From JANOMH01 sp031422295 (GTDB lineage: Bacteria; Pseudomonadota; Alphaproteobacteria; Rhodobacterales; Rhodobacteraceae), in assembly GCA_031422295.1 (NCBI GenBank), contig JANOQM010000069.1, forward strand, positions 1 to 5,767: a stretch of DNA of 5,767 bases, written 5' to 3'. The translations under genes were made by a program, and so were the position numbers. Below, in pieces: positions 1 through 4,880 of this stretch (positions are counted from its first letter, which is position 1; each line of letters opens with the position of its first letter). Under the pieces are notes generated by a model, which was not told the DNA's origin, made no database searches, and saw only the letters and a list, made by a program, of their open reading frames with translations.

Positions 1-16
1 GTGAACCCCGCCCTAC
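1..16 (-). repeat. REP-like unit copy 1, cut by the window edge
   Basis: Read on the minus strand from 16 down to 1, this is GTAG, then GGCGGGG, then TTCAC, identical to the first 16 nt of copy 2. The matching right arm would lie just outside the window. Copies 1 and 2 face each other with 9 nt between them and form a perfect 16-bp inverted repeat (1-16 with 26-41). This is the head-to-head arrangement of a BIME-type REP pair. Confidence 0.65.
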
Positions 17-41
17 CGTGTCGGCGTAGGGCGGGGTTCAC
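1..41 (-). terminator. possible attenuator or mRNA-stabilising hairpin after rpoA
   Basis: The 16-bp perfect, GC-rich stem (1-16 with 26-41, 9-nt loop) begins 10 nt after the rpoA stop in the transcript. What follows in the transcript is outside the window, so a U-tract cannot be checked. Because rplQ normally follows rpoA in the same operon, a full terminator is not certain; reduced read-through or protection of the upstream mRNA end is equally possible. Confidence 0.35.
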
Positions 42-47
42 CCCGCC
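26..47 (+). repeat. REP-like unit copy 2: GTAG foot plus 7-bp hairpin
   Basis: GTAG at 26-29 is followed by GGCGGGG (30-36), a TTCA loop (37-40) and CCCCGCC (41-47), a perfect 7-bp GC-rich stem. It lies 4 nt from the rpoA stop, so the operon transcript carries its complement. A GTAG tetranucleotide at the 5' foot of a short GC-rich hairpin is the classic shape of REP sequences mobilised by RAYT proteins. Confidence 0.75.
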
Positions 48-51
48 ACCC

Positions 52-1068
52 TTAAAACGCGTCTTCGAACTTCTTCGCCAGGTCTTCGATATTGTCTGGC
101 GGCCAATCCTCGACATCCATACCCAGATGCAGACCCATGCCCGACAGCACTTCCTTGATCTCGTTCAGGGATTTGCGGCCAAAGTTCGGGGTGCGCAGCA
201 TCTCGGCTTCGGTTTTCTGAATCAGATCACCAATATAGACGATATTGTCGTTCTTCAGGCAGTTGGCCGACCGGACGCTCAGTTCGAGTTCGTCGACTTT
301 CTTCAGCAGCAGCGGGTTGAACTCCAACCCGTCATCAATCGACCCGGCACCGGCGGCTTCGGGCTCGTCAAAGTTCACGAAAATCGACAGCTGGTCCTGA
401 ATGATCCGGGCGGCATAGGCCACGGCATCATCCGGCGTGATCGACCCGTCAGTTTCCACCTTCATCGTCAGCCGGTCATAGTCCAGCACCTGACCCTCGC
501 GGGTCGGCTGCACTTCGTAGCTGACTTTCTTGACCGGGGAATAGATCGCATCGATCGCGATCATGCCGATCGGTGCATCCTCGGGCTTGTTCTTGTCAGC
601 GGCAACATAACCTTTGCCGGTGTTGACGGTCAGTTCCATGTACAGCGACGCGCCGTCATCCAGATGGCAGACGACATGATCTTTGTTCAGAATCTCAATT
701 CCTGAGGATTCGGAAATATCACCAGCAGTCACCACGCCCGGCCCCTTGGCTTGCACGGAAAGGCGTTTCGGCCCTTCGACTTCCATGCGGATCGCCACGC
801 CCTTAAGGTTCAGGACGATGTCGGTGACATCCTCGCGGACGCCCGGAACGCTTGAGAACTCGTGCAGCACGTTGTCGATTTGCACCGACGTAATCGCGGC
901 CCCTTGCAGCGACGACATCAGGACGCGGCGCAACGCGTTGCCCAGCGTCAGGCCAAAGCCGCGCTCCAGCGGTTCGGCGGTCAGTGTCGCCTGCCGCTGC
1001 GGGTCATTGCCCGGTTTCACGTCAAGCTGCATCGGCTTGATCAGTTCAGCCCAATTCTTGTGGATCAT
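52..1068 (-). CDS. rpoA: DNA-directed RNA polymerase subunit alpha
   Basis: A 338-residue alpha subunit (329 in E. coli), which dimerises to nucleate RNA polymerase assembly and contacts UP elements and activators. The N-terminal domain (about 1-235) contains the dimer and assembly segment ERGFGLTLGNALRRVLMSSL at 35-54. A flexible acidic linker (PEAAGAGSIDDG) leads into the C-terminal domain. That domain carries the DNA-binding determinant VRSANCLK with Arg at 266 (equivalent to E. coli Arg265), the Asn and Cys beside it, and TPNFGRKSLNEIKEVL with the second helix-hairpin-helix motif. It ends with the conserved DWPP segment and a short tail. The frame is open 63 nt further upstream, but the chosen ATG has an ideal GGAGG 5 nt before it and gives the family start MIHKNWAELIKP. 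The stop is only 4 nt from the palindromic repeat at 26-47. Confidence 0.98.
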   Translation of the reverse strand: MIHKNWAELIKPMQLDVKPGNDPQRQATLTAEPLERGFGLTLGNALRRVLMSSLQGAAITSVQIDNVLHEFSSVPGVREDVTDIVLNLKGVAIRMEVEGPKRLSVQAKGPGVVTAGDISESSGIEILNKDHVVCHLDDGASLYMELTVNTGKGYVAADKNKPEDAPIGMIAIDAIYSPVKKVSYEVQPTREGQVLDYDRLTMKVETDGSITPDDAVAYAARIIQDQLSIFVNFDEPEAAGAGSIDDGLEFNPLLLKKVDELELSVRSANCLKNDNIVYIGDLIQKTEAEMLRTPNFGRKSLNEIKEVLSGMGLHLGMDVEDWPPDNIEDLAKKFEDAF

Positions 1069-1073
1069 GCGTC

Positions 1074-1078
1074 CCTCC
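1074..1078 (-). promoter_or_regulatory. Shine-Dalgarno deciding the rpoA start
   Basis: GGAGG lies 5 nt upstream of the ATG at 1068. A competing ATG at 1078-1080 overlaps this site, so the ribosome binding site itself argues against the upstream start and for the family-consistent MIHKNW start. Confidence 0.85.
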
Positions 1079-1141
1079 ATTCTAGTCCGGTTGTCATGTC
1101 CAATACGACCAGACGCTCGAGGTTTCATCAAAACGGCAAAG

Positions 1142-1165
1142 GGGGCCGCGCCAAAGCACAGCCCC
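1142..1165 (-). promoter_or_regulatory. 10-bp hairpin between rpsK and rpoA
   Basis: In the sense transcript GGGGCTGTGC pairs with GCGCGGCCCC around a TTTG loop, giving ten pairs of which two are U-G wobbles. Those wobbles would be A-C mismatches on the opposite strand, so the fold is specific to the operon mRNA. It lies about 17 nt after the rpsK stop. The downstream sequence has only interrupted T runs (CTTTGCCGTTTT), so it is at best a weak terminator. Partial attenuation, mRNA processing or stabilisation before rpoA are possible roles (inference). Confidence 0.55.
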
Positions 1166-1182
1166 GTAACAGTGTAACCAGA

Positions 1183-1575
1183 TCAGACGCGGCGGCGCTT
1201 TGGCGGGCGGCAGCCGTTATGCGCCATTGGCGTCACGTCGCGGATCGAGGTGATGTTGAACCCAACCGAGGCCAAGGCCCGCAGCGCGGATTCACGGCCC
1301 GAACCTGGGCCCTGCACTTCAACCTCAATTGTTTTCACGCCATGTTCCTGCGCCTTGCGGCCCGCATCTTCGGCGGCCATCTGGGCGGCATAGGGGGTCG
1401 ATTTGCGCGACCCCTTGAAGCCACAGGTCCCTGCGGACGACCAGGCAATCGCATTGCCCTGCACGTCCGAGATCAGGATCTTGGTGTTGTTGAACGACGA
1501 ATTCACATGCGCCACCCCAGCGGCGATGTTCTTGGAGACCTTCTTTTTGCCCCCGCGTTTTGTATCACGTGCCAT
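1183..1575 (-). CDS. rpsK: 30S ribosomal protein S11
   Basis: A 130-residue S11, matching the usual bacterial length (129 in E. coli). Family blocks are in order: a basic N-terminal tail (KRGGKKKVSKNI), GVAHVNSSFNNTKILISD at 20-37, GNAIAWSSAGTCGFKGSRKS at 40-59, TPYAAQMAAEDAGRKA at 60-75, EVQGPGSGRESALRAL at 86-101, and the C-terminal ITSIRDVTPMAHNGCRPPK that contacts 16S rRNA on the platform near the E site and mRNA exit. The ATG is preceded by GGGAG (1583-1587) with a 7-nt spacer, directly after the rpsM stop. rpsD, which follows rpsK in the E. coli alpha operon, is not present; rpoA comes next after a 114-nt gap. Confidence 0.98.
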   Translation of the reverse strand: MARDTKRGGKKKVSKNIAAGVAHVNSSFNNTKILISDVQGNAIAWSSAGTCGFKGSRKSTPYAAQMAAEDAGRKAQEHGVKTIEVEVQGPGSGRESALRALASVGFNITSIRDVTPMAHNGCRPPKRRRV

Positions 1576-1587
1576 GTCCGCTCTCCC

Positions 1588-1956
1588 TTATTTCTTCTTG
1601 CCGGCAATGGCCTTAGCGGGGCCTTTGCGGGTGCGGGCATTGGTATGGGTGCGCTGGCCACGCACTGGCAGACCGCGACGATGGCGCAGGCCGCGATAGC
1701 AGCCAAGGTCCATCAGACGCTTGATGTTCATCGTGGTTTCGCGGCGCAAGTCGCCTTCGACGGTGACATTGGCGTCGATAAACTCGCGGATCGCCAGCAC
1801 TTCAGCGTCGGTGAGGTCACTGACCCGGCGGTTGTCGGCAATCTTGACCGACTCGCAGATTTGCTTGGAAATGGCCGGGCCGATCCCGGTGATATAGGTC
1901 AGGGCGATGACAACCCGCTTGGCAGTGGGTATGTTCACGCCGGCAATACGTGCCAC
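1588..1956 (-). CDS. rpsM: 30S ribosomal protein S13, GTG start
   Basis: A 122-residue S13. The N-terminal helix-two-turn-helix domain runs over about residues 1-65 (ARIAGVNIPTAKRVVIALTY, TGIGPAISKQIC, LTDAEVLAIREFI). The C-terminal part has CYRGLRHRRGLPVRGQRTHT, the family signature, and a basic tail that reaches toward the decoding site. S13 is in the 30S head, touches the P-site tRNA and forms bridges to the 50S subunit. An in-frame ATG exists 51 nt upstream, but I place the start at GTG 1954-1956. AAGGA at 1966-1970 is 9 nt before it, and the protein then begins exactly at the conserved ARIAGVNIP. Upstream is a structured 172-nt leader; downstream, rpsK follows after 12 nt. Confidence 0.97.
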   Translation of the reverse strand: MARIAGVNIPTAKRVVIALTYITGIGPAISKQICESVKIADNRRVSDLTDAEVLAIREFIDANVTVEGDLRRETTMNIKRLMDLGCYRGLRHRRGLPVRGQRTHTNARTRKGPAKAIAGKKK

Positions 1957-1965
1957 GTTTGGTAT

Positions 1966-1970
1966 TCCTT
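1966..1970 (-). promoter_or_regulatory. Shine-Dalgarno deciding the GTG start of rpsM
   Basis: AAGGA (within AGAAGGA) lies 9 nt upstream of GTG 1954-1956. It supports the GTG start rather than the in-frame ATG at 2007, which would add 17 non-conserved residues. The site begins about 7 nt downstream of a perfect 7-bp hairpin (1979-1998), so folding of the leader could affect access to it. Confidence 0.8.
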
Positions 1971-1978
1971 CTTGTCGC

Positions 1979-1998
1979 GGTTCCGTTAGTCCGGAACC
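1979..1998. promoter_or_regulatory. 7-bp hairpin next to the rpsM ribosome binding site
   Basis: GGTTCCG (1979-1985) and CGGAACC (1992-1998) form a perfect 7-bp stem with a 6-nt loop. In the sense transcript it ends about 7 nt before the AGAAGGA Shine-Dalgarno of rpsM. On the plus strand six T residues (1999-2004) follow the stem directly, giving the outline of an intrinsic terminator for antisense transcription. Confidence 0.55.
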
Positions 1999-2013
1999 TT
2001 TTTTCACAACTGC

Positions 2014-2027
2014 GGTTCAGCTGAACC
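2014..2027. promoter_or_regulatory. 14-nt perfect palindrome in the rpsM leader
   Basis: GGTTCAG followed directly by CTGAACC is a perfect palindrome. As RNA it could form a 5-bp hairpin with an AGCT loop; as DNA it has the shape of a dimeric protein site. A further CTGAACC (sense strand, 2085-2091) can pair with its GGTTCAG half, so alternative folds are possible. Confidence 0.45.
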
Positions 2028-2069
2028 ACGCTTTTGAGGTAATCCTGCACAAACTGCGCAAACCGATTC

Positions 2070-2081
2070 TTCCTTGCGGAA
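2070..2081 (-). other. short GCAA-tetraloop hairpin in the rpsM leader
   Basis: In the sense transcript TTCC and GGAA close a GCAA loop, a GNRA-type tetraloop. The stem is only 4 bp, so it is weak alone, but GNRA loops are stable and often take part in tertiary contacts. It lies between the CTGAACC segment at 2085-2091 and the palindrome at 2014-2027. Confidence 0.3.
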
Positions 2082-2128
2082 TGAGGTTCAGTATGGGGAT
2101 TGGCGGTTGGGGTCAAGGGCCCCTAAAC

Positions 2129-2773
2129 CTAATCCAGAATAGCCTTGATCTGCGACGCGACGGCATCAATTTCAGCCAGCCCATTGACGCCTTTCAGCTG
2201 CCCTTTGGCGTAATAATAGCCAACCAAAGGACTGGTCTGCTTATAATAGGCCAGTAGCCGTATTTTCAAGGCATCCGCATTGTCATCGGCGCGACGGCTA
2301 AAATTGGTGCCACCGCAATTGGTGCATATTCCATCCACGGGAACCGGTCTGGTCTGGTCATGAAATACCTCACCACAGGTTGCACAAGTCGAGCGGCCAG
2401 ATATCCGGCTTACCAGAACTTCGTCATCGACTTGCATTTCAATCACGTGGTCGATTGTCTGGCCCAGTTCGGTCATCAATGCGCCCAAAGCGTCAGCTTG
2501 CGGCAAGGTGCGGGGAAATCCGTCAAAGATGAACCCACCCGGGGCCCGCGCCGTCGTAACCTTCTCACGGATCAGTGCGATAACAATCTGGTCCGTGACA
2601 AGGTGGCCCTTATCCATCACATCGGCAACGACCTGCCCCATCGGCGTCCCACTGGTGCGGGCCTCCCGCAACATGTCACCGGTTGACAGCTGAACCATCG
2701 CGCGGTCATCAACCAATTTGCGCGCTTGGGTGCCTTTGCCCGCGCCCGGCGGCCCGAGCAAAATGATATTCAT
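2129..2773 (-). CDS. adk: adenylate kinase, zinc-lid type
   Basis: A 214-residue, long-form adenylate kinase that interconverts ATP + AMP and 2 ADP in the cytosol. The P-loop GPPGAGKGTQ is at residues 7-16 with the catalytic Lys13. The AMP-binding region includes QLSTGDMLREA (29-38) and GFIFDGFPRTLPQAD (80-94). The lid domain begins at GRSTC, with Cys130, Cys133, Cys150 and Cys153 forming a CxxC-x16-CxxC structural zinc site. The family arginines are visible in the lid and in SRRADDNADALKIRL (159-173). E. coli Adk lacks the four cysteines, so this is the metal-binding subtype. The ATG overlaps the secY stop as ATGA with no strong Shine-Dalgarno nearby, so translation probably depends on ribosomes finishing secY. 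adk between secY and rpsM is a common alphaproteobacterial (and Firmicute) arrangement. It ends in TAG, followed by the 172-nt rpsM leader. Confidence 0.98.
   Translation of the reverse strand: MNIILLGPPGAGKGTQARKLVDDRAMVQLSTGDMLREARTSGTPMGQVVADVMDKGHLVTDQIVIALIREKVTTARAPGGFIFDGFPRTLPQADALGALMTELGQTIDHVIEMQVDDEVLVSRISGRSTCATCGEVFHDQTRPVPVDGICTNCGGTNFSRRADDNADALKIRLLAYYKQTSPLVGYYYAKGQLKGVNGLAEIDAVASQIKAILD
2770..2773 (-). other. ATGA stop/start overlap of secY and adk
   Basis: The adk ATG (2771-2773) and the secY TGA (2770-2772) share bases as ATGA. No good Shine-Dalgarno precedes adk; the nearest purine run is AAAGG, about 13 nt upstream. Re-initiation by ribosomes finishing secY is the simplest reading (inference). 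Confidence 0.9.
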
Positions 2774-4134
2774 CTGCGTGATGGGCCTTTGGCCCGCGGC
2801 TTGGTACTGCGCTTGCCACGCAGCTGCGATTTTTCGATCAGTCCTTCGTACTGATGGGCCAACAGATGCGACTGTATTTGCTGAATCGTATCCATACCCA
2901 CCGAGACAATAATCAGAACCGACGTGCCTCCAAAGTAGAACGGAATAGCTAACTGATTGCGAACAATCTCGGGCAAAAGCGCCACGAGCGCCAAATAAGC
3001 TGACCCCAGGACCAGAATCCGCGTCACCACATAATCCAGATATTCAGCGGTCTTTTTGCCAGGCCGGATCCCGGGAACAAAACCGTTCTGGTTTTTGAGG
3101 TTCTCGGCGACTTCATCGGTTTTGAACGCCACTTCGCGGGTGTAAAAGTAGGTAAAGAACACGATCATCGCGGTAAAGAAAATCAGGTACAACGGCTGAC
3201 CAGGGCCAAAGTAGGCCAAAATCGTCGACAGCACGACATTGGTTGACCCGCCCGAAAACGTGGACAGCGTTGTTGGCAACAACAGCAGTGCCGAGGCGAA
3301 AATCGCCGGGATCACGCCCGCGGGGTTCACTTTGATCGGCAGGTGGCTGGACCCGCCATCATAGACTTTCATGCCGACCTGACGGCGCGGATACTGGATA
3401 TGGATCTTGCGCAAGGATCGCTCCATGAACACCACAAAAGCCAGCAATACCAAGACCATCAGCATTACACCTACAATGACAAGCGGGCTTGTGGCACCTG
3501 ACCGGCCCTGGCTGAGAAATTGCGCCATAGCGGCAGGAACTTCGGCAATGATACCAACAAAAATGATCAAAGAAATGCCGTTACCAATGCCCCGGGCCGT
3601 GATCTGTTCGCCCAGCCACATCAGGAACATGGTGCCACCAACCAGCGTGATCACACAAGACGCCCGGAAAAACAGCCCGGGATCAGAGGCAAGATTGCCA
3701 GATTCCAGCGAGGCTGCCAGCGCGTAGGCCTGAAAAGTGGCCAGAATAACTGTGAAATAGCGGGTATACTGGTTGATCTTCTTGCGCCCCTGCTCGCCCT
3801 CTTTCTTGAGGTTCTTGAGCGGCTCGTACATCGAGGCCATCAACTGCACGATGATAGATGCAGAGATATAGGGCATGATTCCCAGCGCGAATATCCCCAT
3901 GCGCTGCAATGCGCCGCCAGTGAACATCGACAGGATACCGCCAATGCCGGTCTGCGCCTGATCCATGAACGCGCGCAATTCGCCTGCATCAATGCCTGGG
4001 ACGGGAATGAACGTACCAATCCGGTACACCACCAGCAGGCCAATGGTGAACAGGATGCGGCTGCGCAGCTCGGTTGCCTTGCCAAAGGCCCCCCAGCTCA
4101 TGTTTGCGGCCATTTGCTCTGCGGCTGATGCCAT
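2770..4134 (-). CDS. secY: preprotein translocase subunit SecY
   Basis: A 454-residue multi-spanning membrane protein, close to E. coli SecY (443). It forms the central channel of the SecYEG translocon in the inner membrane, passing unfolded proteins to the periplasm with SecA and inserting membrane proteins from ribosomes. Ten hydrophobic segments are visible, at roughly residues 26-45, 78-100, 127-147, 157-175, 185-202, 217-237, 270-290, 314-333, 370-390 and 397-415. The first periplasmic and plug region contains PVPGIDAGELRAFM and GIGGILSMFTGGALQRMG. The second membrane segment carries the PYISASIIVQLM signature. The cytosolic loop before the ninth segment has FVPGIRPGK with the key Arg at residue 357, the same number as the essential Arg in E. 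coli. The C-terminal tail is strongly basic. The ATG at 4134 gives the full N terminus MASAAEQMAANMSWGAFGKA, but only a weak AGAG Shine-Dalgarno precedes it; starts at Met8 or Met12 cannot be excluded. Its stop overlaps the adk start by 4 nt. Confidence 0.98.
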   Translation of the reverse strand: MASAAEQMAANMSWGAFGKATELRSRILFTIGLLVVYRIGTFIPVPGIDAGELRAFMDQAQTGIGGILSMFTGGALQRMGIFALGIMPYISASIIVQLMASMYEPLKNLKKEGEQGRKKINQYTRYFTVILATFQAYALAASLESGNLASDPGLFFRASCVITLVGGTMFLMWLGEQITARGIGNGISLIIFVGIIAEVPAAMAQFLSQGRSGATSPLVIVGVMLMVLVLLAFVVFMERSLRKIHIQYPRRQVGMKVYDGGSSHLPIKVNPAGVIPAIFASALLLLPTTLSTFSGGSTNVVLSTILAYFGPGQPLYLIFFTAMIVFFTYFYTREVAFKTDEVAENLKNQNGFVPGIRPGKKTAEYLDYVVTRILVLGSAYLALVALLPEIVRNQLAIPFYFGGTSVLIIVSVGMDTIQQIQSHLLAHQYEGLIEKSQLRGKRSTKPRAKGPSRR

Positions 4135-4170
4135 TTAGATGTCTCTTTTCATGTCAAACGCCGCCGAACG

Positions 4171-4199
4171 GTTTTCCCGGTCGGCAGCTCTGGGGAAAC
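4171..4199. other. second, weaker inverted repeat before secY
   Basis: GTTTTCCC (4171-4178) and GGGGAAAC (4192-4199) form an 8-bp stem with a 13-nt loop on the plus strand. On the sense strand one pair becomes an A-C mismatch, so this fold is weaker in the operon mRNA. It sits about 37 nt upstream of the secY start. Confidence 0.3.
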
Positions 4200-4210
4200 G
4201 CCAGAAAGAT

Positions 4211-4234
4211 GTAGTCAGACCGGGGCCCGACTAC
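4211..4234 (-). promoter_or_regulatory. 10-bp hairpin between rplO and secY
   Basis: In the sense transcript, GTAGTCGGGC pairs with GTCTGACTAC around a 4-nt loop (CCCG). Two of the ten pairs are G-U wobbles that would be A-C mismatches on the other strand, so the fold is specific to the operon mRNA. It starts 6 nt after the rplO stop and is followed by ATCTTTCT, not a real U-tract, so it is a poor terminator. It could tune expression or protect mRNA at the ribosomal-protein/secY boundary (inference). Confidence 0.55.
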
Positions 4235-4240
4235 AACTGG

Positions 4241-4753
4241 TTATTCTGCGGCAACCTTGGCCGGACGGGTTTTCACGCCTTTGGCACTGACCGGACGGGG
4301 CGAGTAAGTCACAGTGACGGTGCCACCAGCCTTTTCAACCGCCTCAACCGCCCCAGCCGACGCGCCGGTGCAGGTCAGGGTGATCTTCGTGGTGATCTCG
4401 CCTTTGGCAAGAACCCGCACGCCATCCAGCTTGCGCTTCATCACGCCAGCGGCGACCAGCGAATCTTCGGTCACGACCGCATCCAGCTTGCCCGCGTCGA
4501 TGAATTTCTGGATTAGACCCAGGTTTACAACGGCATAATGAATTTGGTTGGGCTTGTTAAAGCCGCGCTTGGGCAAGCGCTGATACAGCGGCATCTGCCC
4601 GCCTTCATAGCCTTTGATCGCCACACCGGACCGGGATTTCTGACCCTTGATCCCACGGCCAGCGGTCTTGCCCTTGCCCGAACCGGGACCGCGCGCCACG
4701 CGCTTGCGCCGATGGTTCGCGCCGGGATTGTCGTGAAGTTCATTCAATTTCAT
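4241..4753 (-). CDS. rplO: 50S ribosomal protein L15
   Basis: A 170-residue L15, somewhat longer than the 144-residue E. coli protein. The N-terminal extension that threads into 23S rRNA is Gly/Arg/Lys-rich (residues about 9-45, including RGPGSGKGKTAGRGIKGQKS). The conserved block GVAIKGYEGGQMPLYQRLPK follows at 43-62. The C-terminal globular domain has VRVLAKGEI and the signature TCTGASAGAVEAVEKAGG at 127-144. The extra length is a basic, low-complexity tail after about residue 152. The reading frame is open further upstream, but the ATG at 4753 is chosen because AAGGAG (4761-4766) lies 7 nt before it and the protein then begins MKLNELHDNPGA, the family start. L15 is a late-assembling 50S protein. 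It is separated from rpmD by a repeat-bearing gap and from secY by a hairpin-bearing gap. Confidence 0.97.
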   Translation of the reverse strand: MKLNELHDNPGANHRRKRVARGPGSGKGKTAGRGIKGQKSRSGVAIKGYEGGQMPLYQRLPKRGFNKPNQIHYAVVNLGLIQKFIDAGKLDAVVTEDSLVAAGVMKRKLDGVRVLAKGEITTKITLTCTGASAGAVEAVEKAGGTVTVTYSPRPVSAKGVKTRPAKVAAE

Positions 4754-4760
4754 GTCGCTA

Positions 4761-4766
4761 CTCCTT
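4761..4766 (-). promoter_or_regulatory. Shine-Dalgarno deciding the rplO start
   Basis: AAGGAG sits 7 nt before the ATG at 4753. The same frame stays open upstream to about 4840, into the palindromic repeat, but that stretch has no L15-like residues and no better ribosome binding site. Confidence 0.85.
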
Positions 4767-4819
4767 ATGCCGGAAAAGACCACCCAGCGACGGCGCGGCC
4801 CCACGCGGACTGTTGTTGG

Positions 4820-4845
4820 GTAAGGTGGGTTTAAACCCACCTTAC
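4820..4845. repeat. 26-nt perfect palindrome, REP-like copy 3
   Basis: The sequence is a perfect inverted repeat with arms GTAAGGTGGGTTT and AAACCCACCTTAC and no spacer. It lies in the 160-nt gap between rpmD and rplO. A near-identical copy lies at 4881-4906 (25 of 26 positions equal). As RNA it would form a hairpin of about 11 bp with a TTAA loop. Both ends read GTAA rather than GTAG, so this copy may have lost the tetranucleotide foot seen in the other copies, or have become symmetrical. Confidence 0.85.
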
Positions 4846-4849
4846 GAGA

Positions 4850-4874
4850 CCAGTTCGAAGTCTACTCCGAATGG
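4850..4874. other. imperfect stem-loop between the two palindromes
   Basis: CCA at 4850-4852 and TTCG at 4854-4857 pair with CGAA at 4868-4871 and TGG at 4872-4874, with one bulged base (4853) and a 10-nt loop. It lies in the 35-nt spacer between REP-like copies 3 and 4. It is modest alone, but it would cap a long stem if the two self-complementary copies paired with each other. Confidence 0.4.
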
Positions 4875-4880
4875 TTCAAA

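Noticed and set aside
1..705. Long open frame on the plus strand opposite rpoA
   Set aside because: It lies antisense to a clear rpoA gene, has no recognisable family features, and its composition follows from the GC-rich codons of the real gene. It also starts inside the palindromic repeat.
1069..1141. Promoter for rpoA in the rpsK-rpoA gap (TTGATG followed by TATTGG)
   Set aside because: The spacing is about 20 nt and the -10 match is poor, so no promoter is called.
862..1989. 375-codon open frame on the plus strand crossing rpoA, rpsK and rpsM
   Set aside because: It is antisense to three conserved genes and the gaps between them, with no domain, signal or Shine-Dalgarno support. Long antisense frames are common opposite GC-rich genes.
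1817..2116. Possible leader peptide on the minus strand starting at TTG 2116
   Set aside because: The frame runs out of phase far into rpsM, starts at TTG without a convincing ribosome binding site, and its product changes character inside rpsM, as expected of a shadow frame.
2087..2116. Candidate promoter TTGACC (2111-2116) with CATACT or TACTGA as -10 upstream of rpsM on the minus strand
   Set aside because: The -35-like hexamer is good, but CATACT is only 15 nt away and TACTGA at 17 nt matches the -10 consensus at two positions. A promoter in this leader is plausible, but the sequence alone does not support calling one.
4820..4845. Palindrome as an intrinsic terminator between rpmD and rplO
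   Set aside because: The hairpin is strong, but the sequence after it in the transcript is CCAACAACAG, with no U-tract. Full termination would also cut rplO and secY off from the upstream promoter, so partial effects are more likely.
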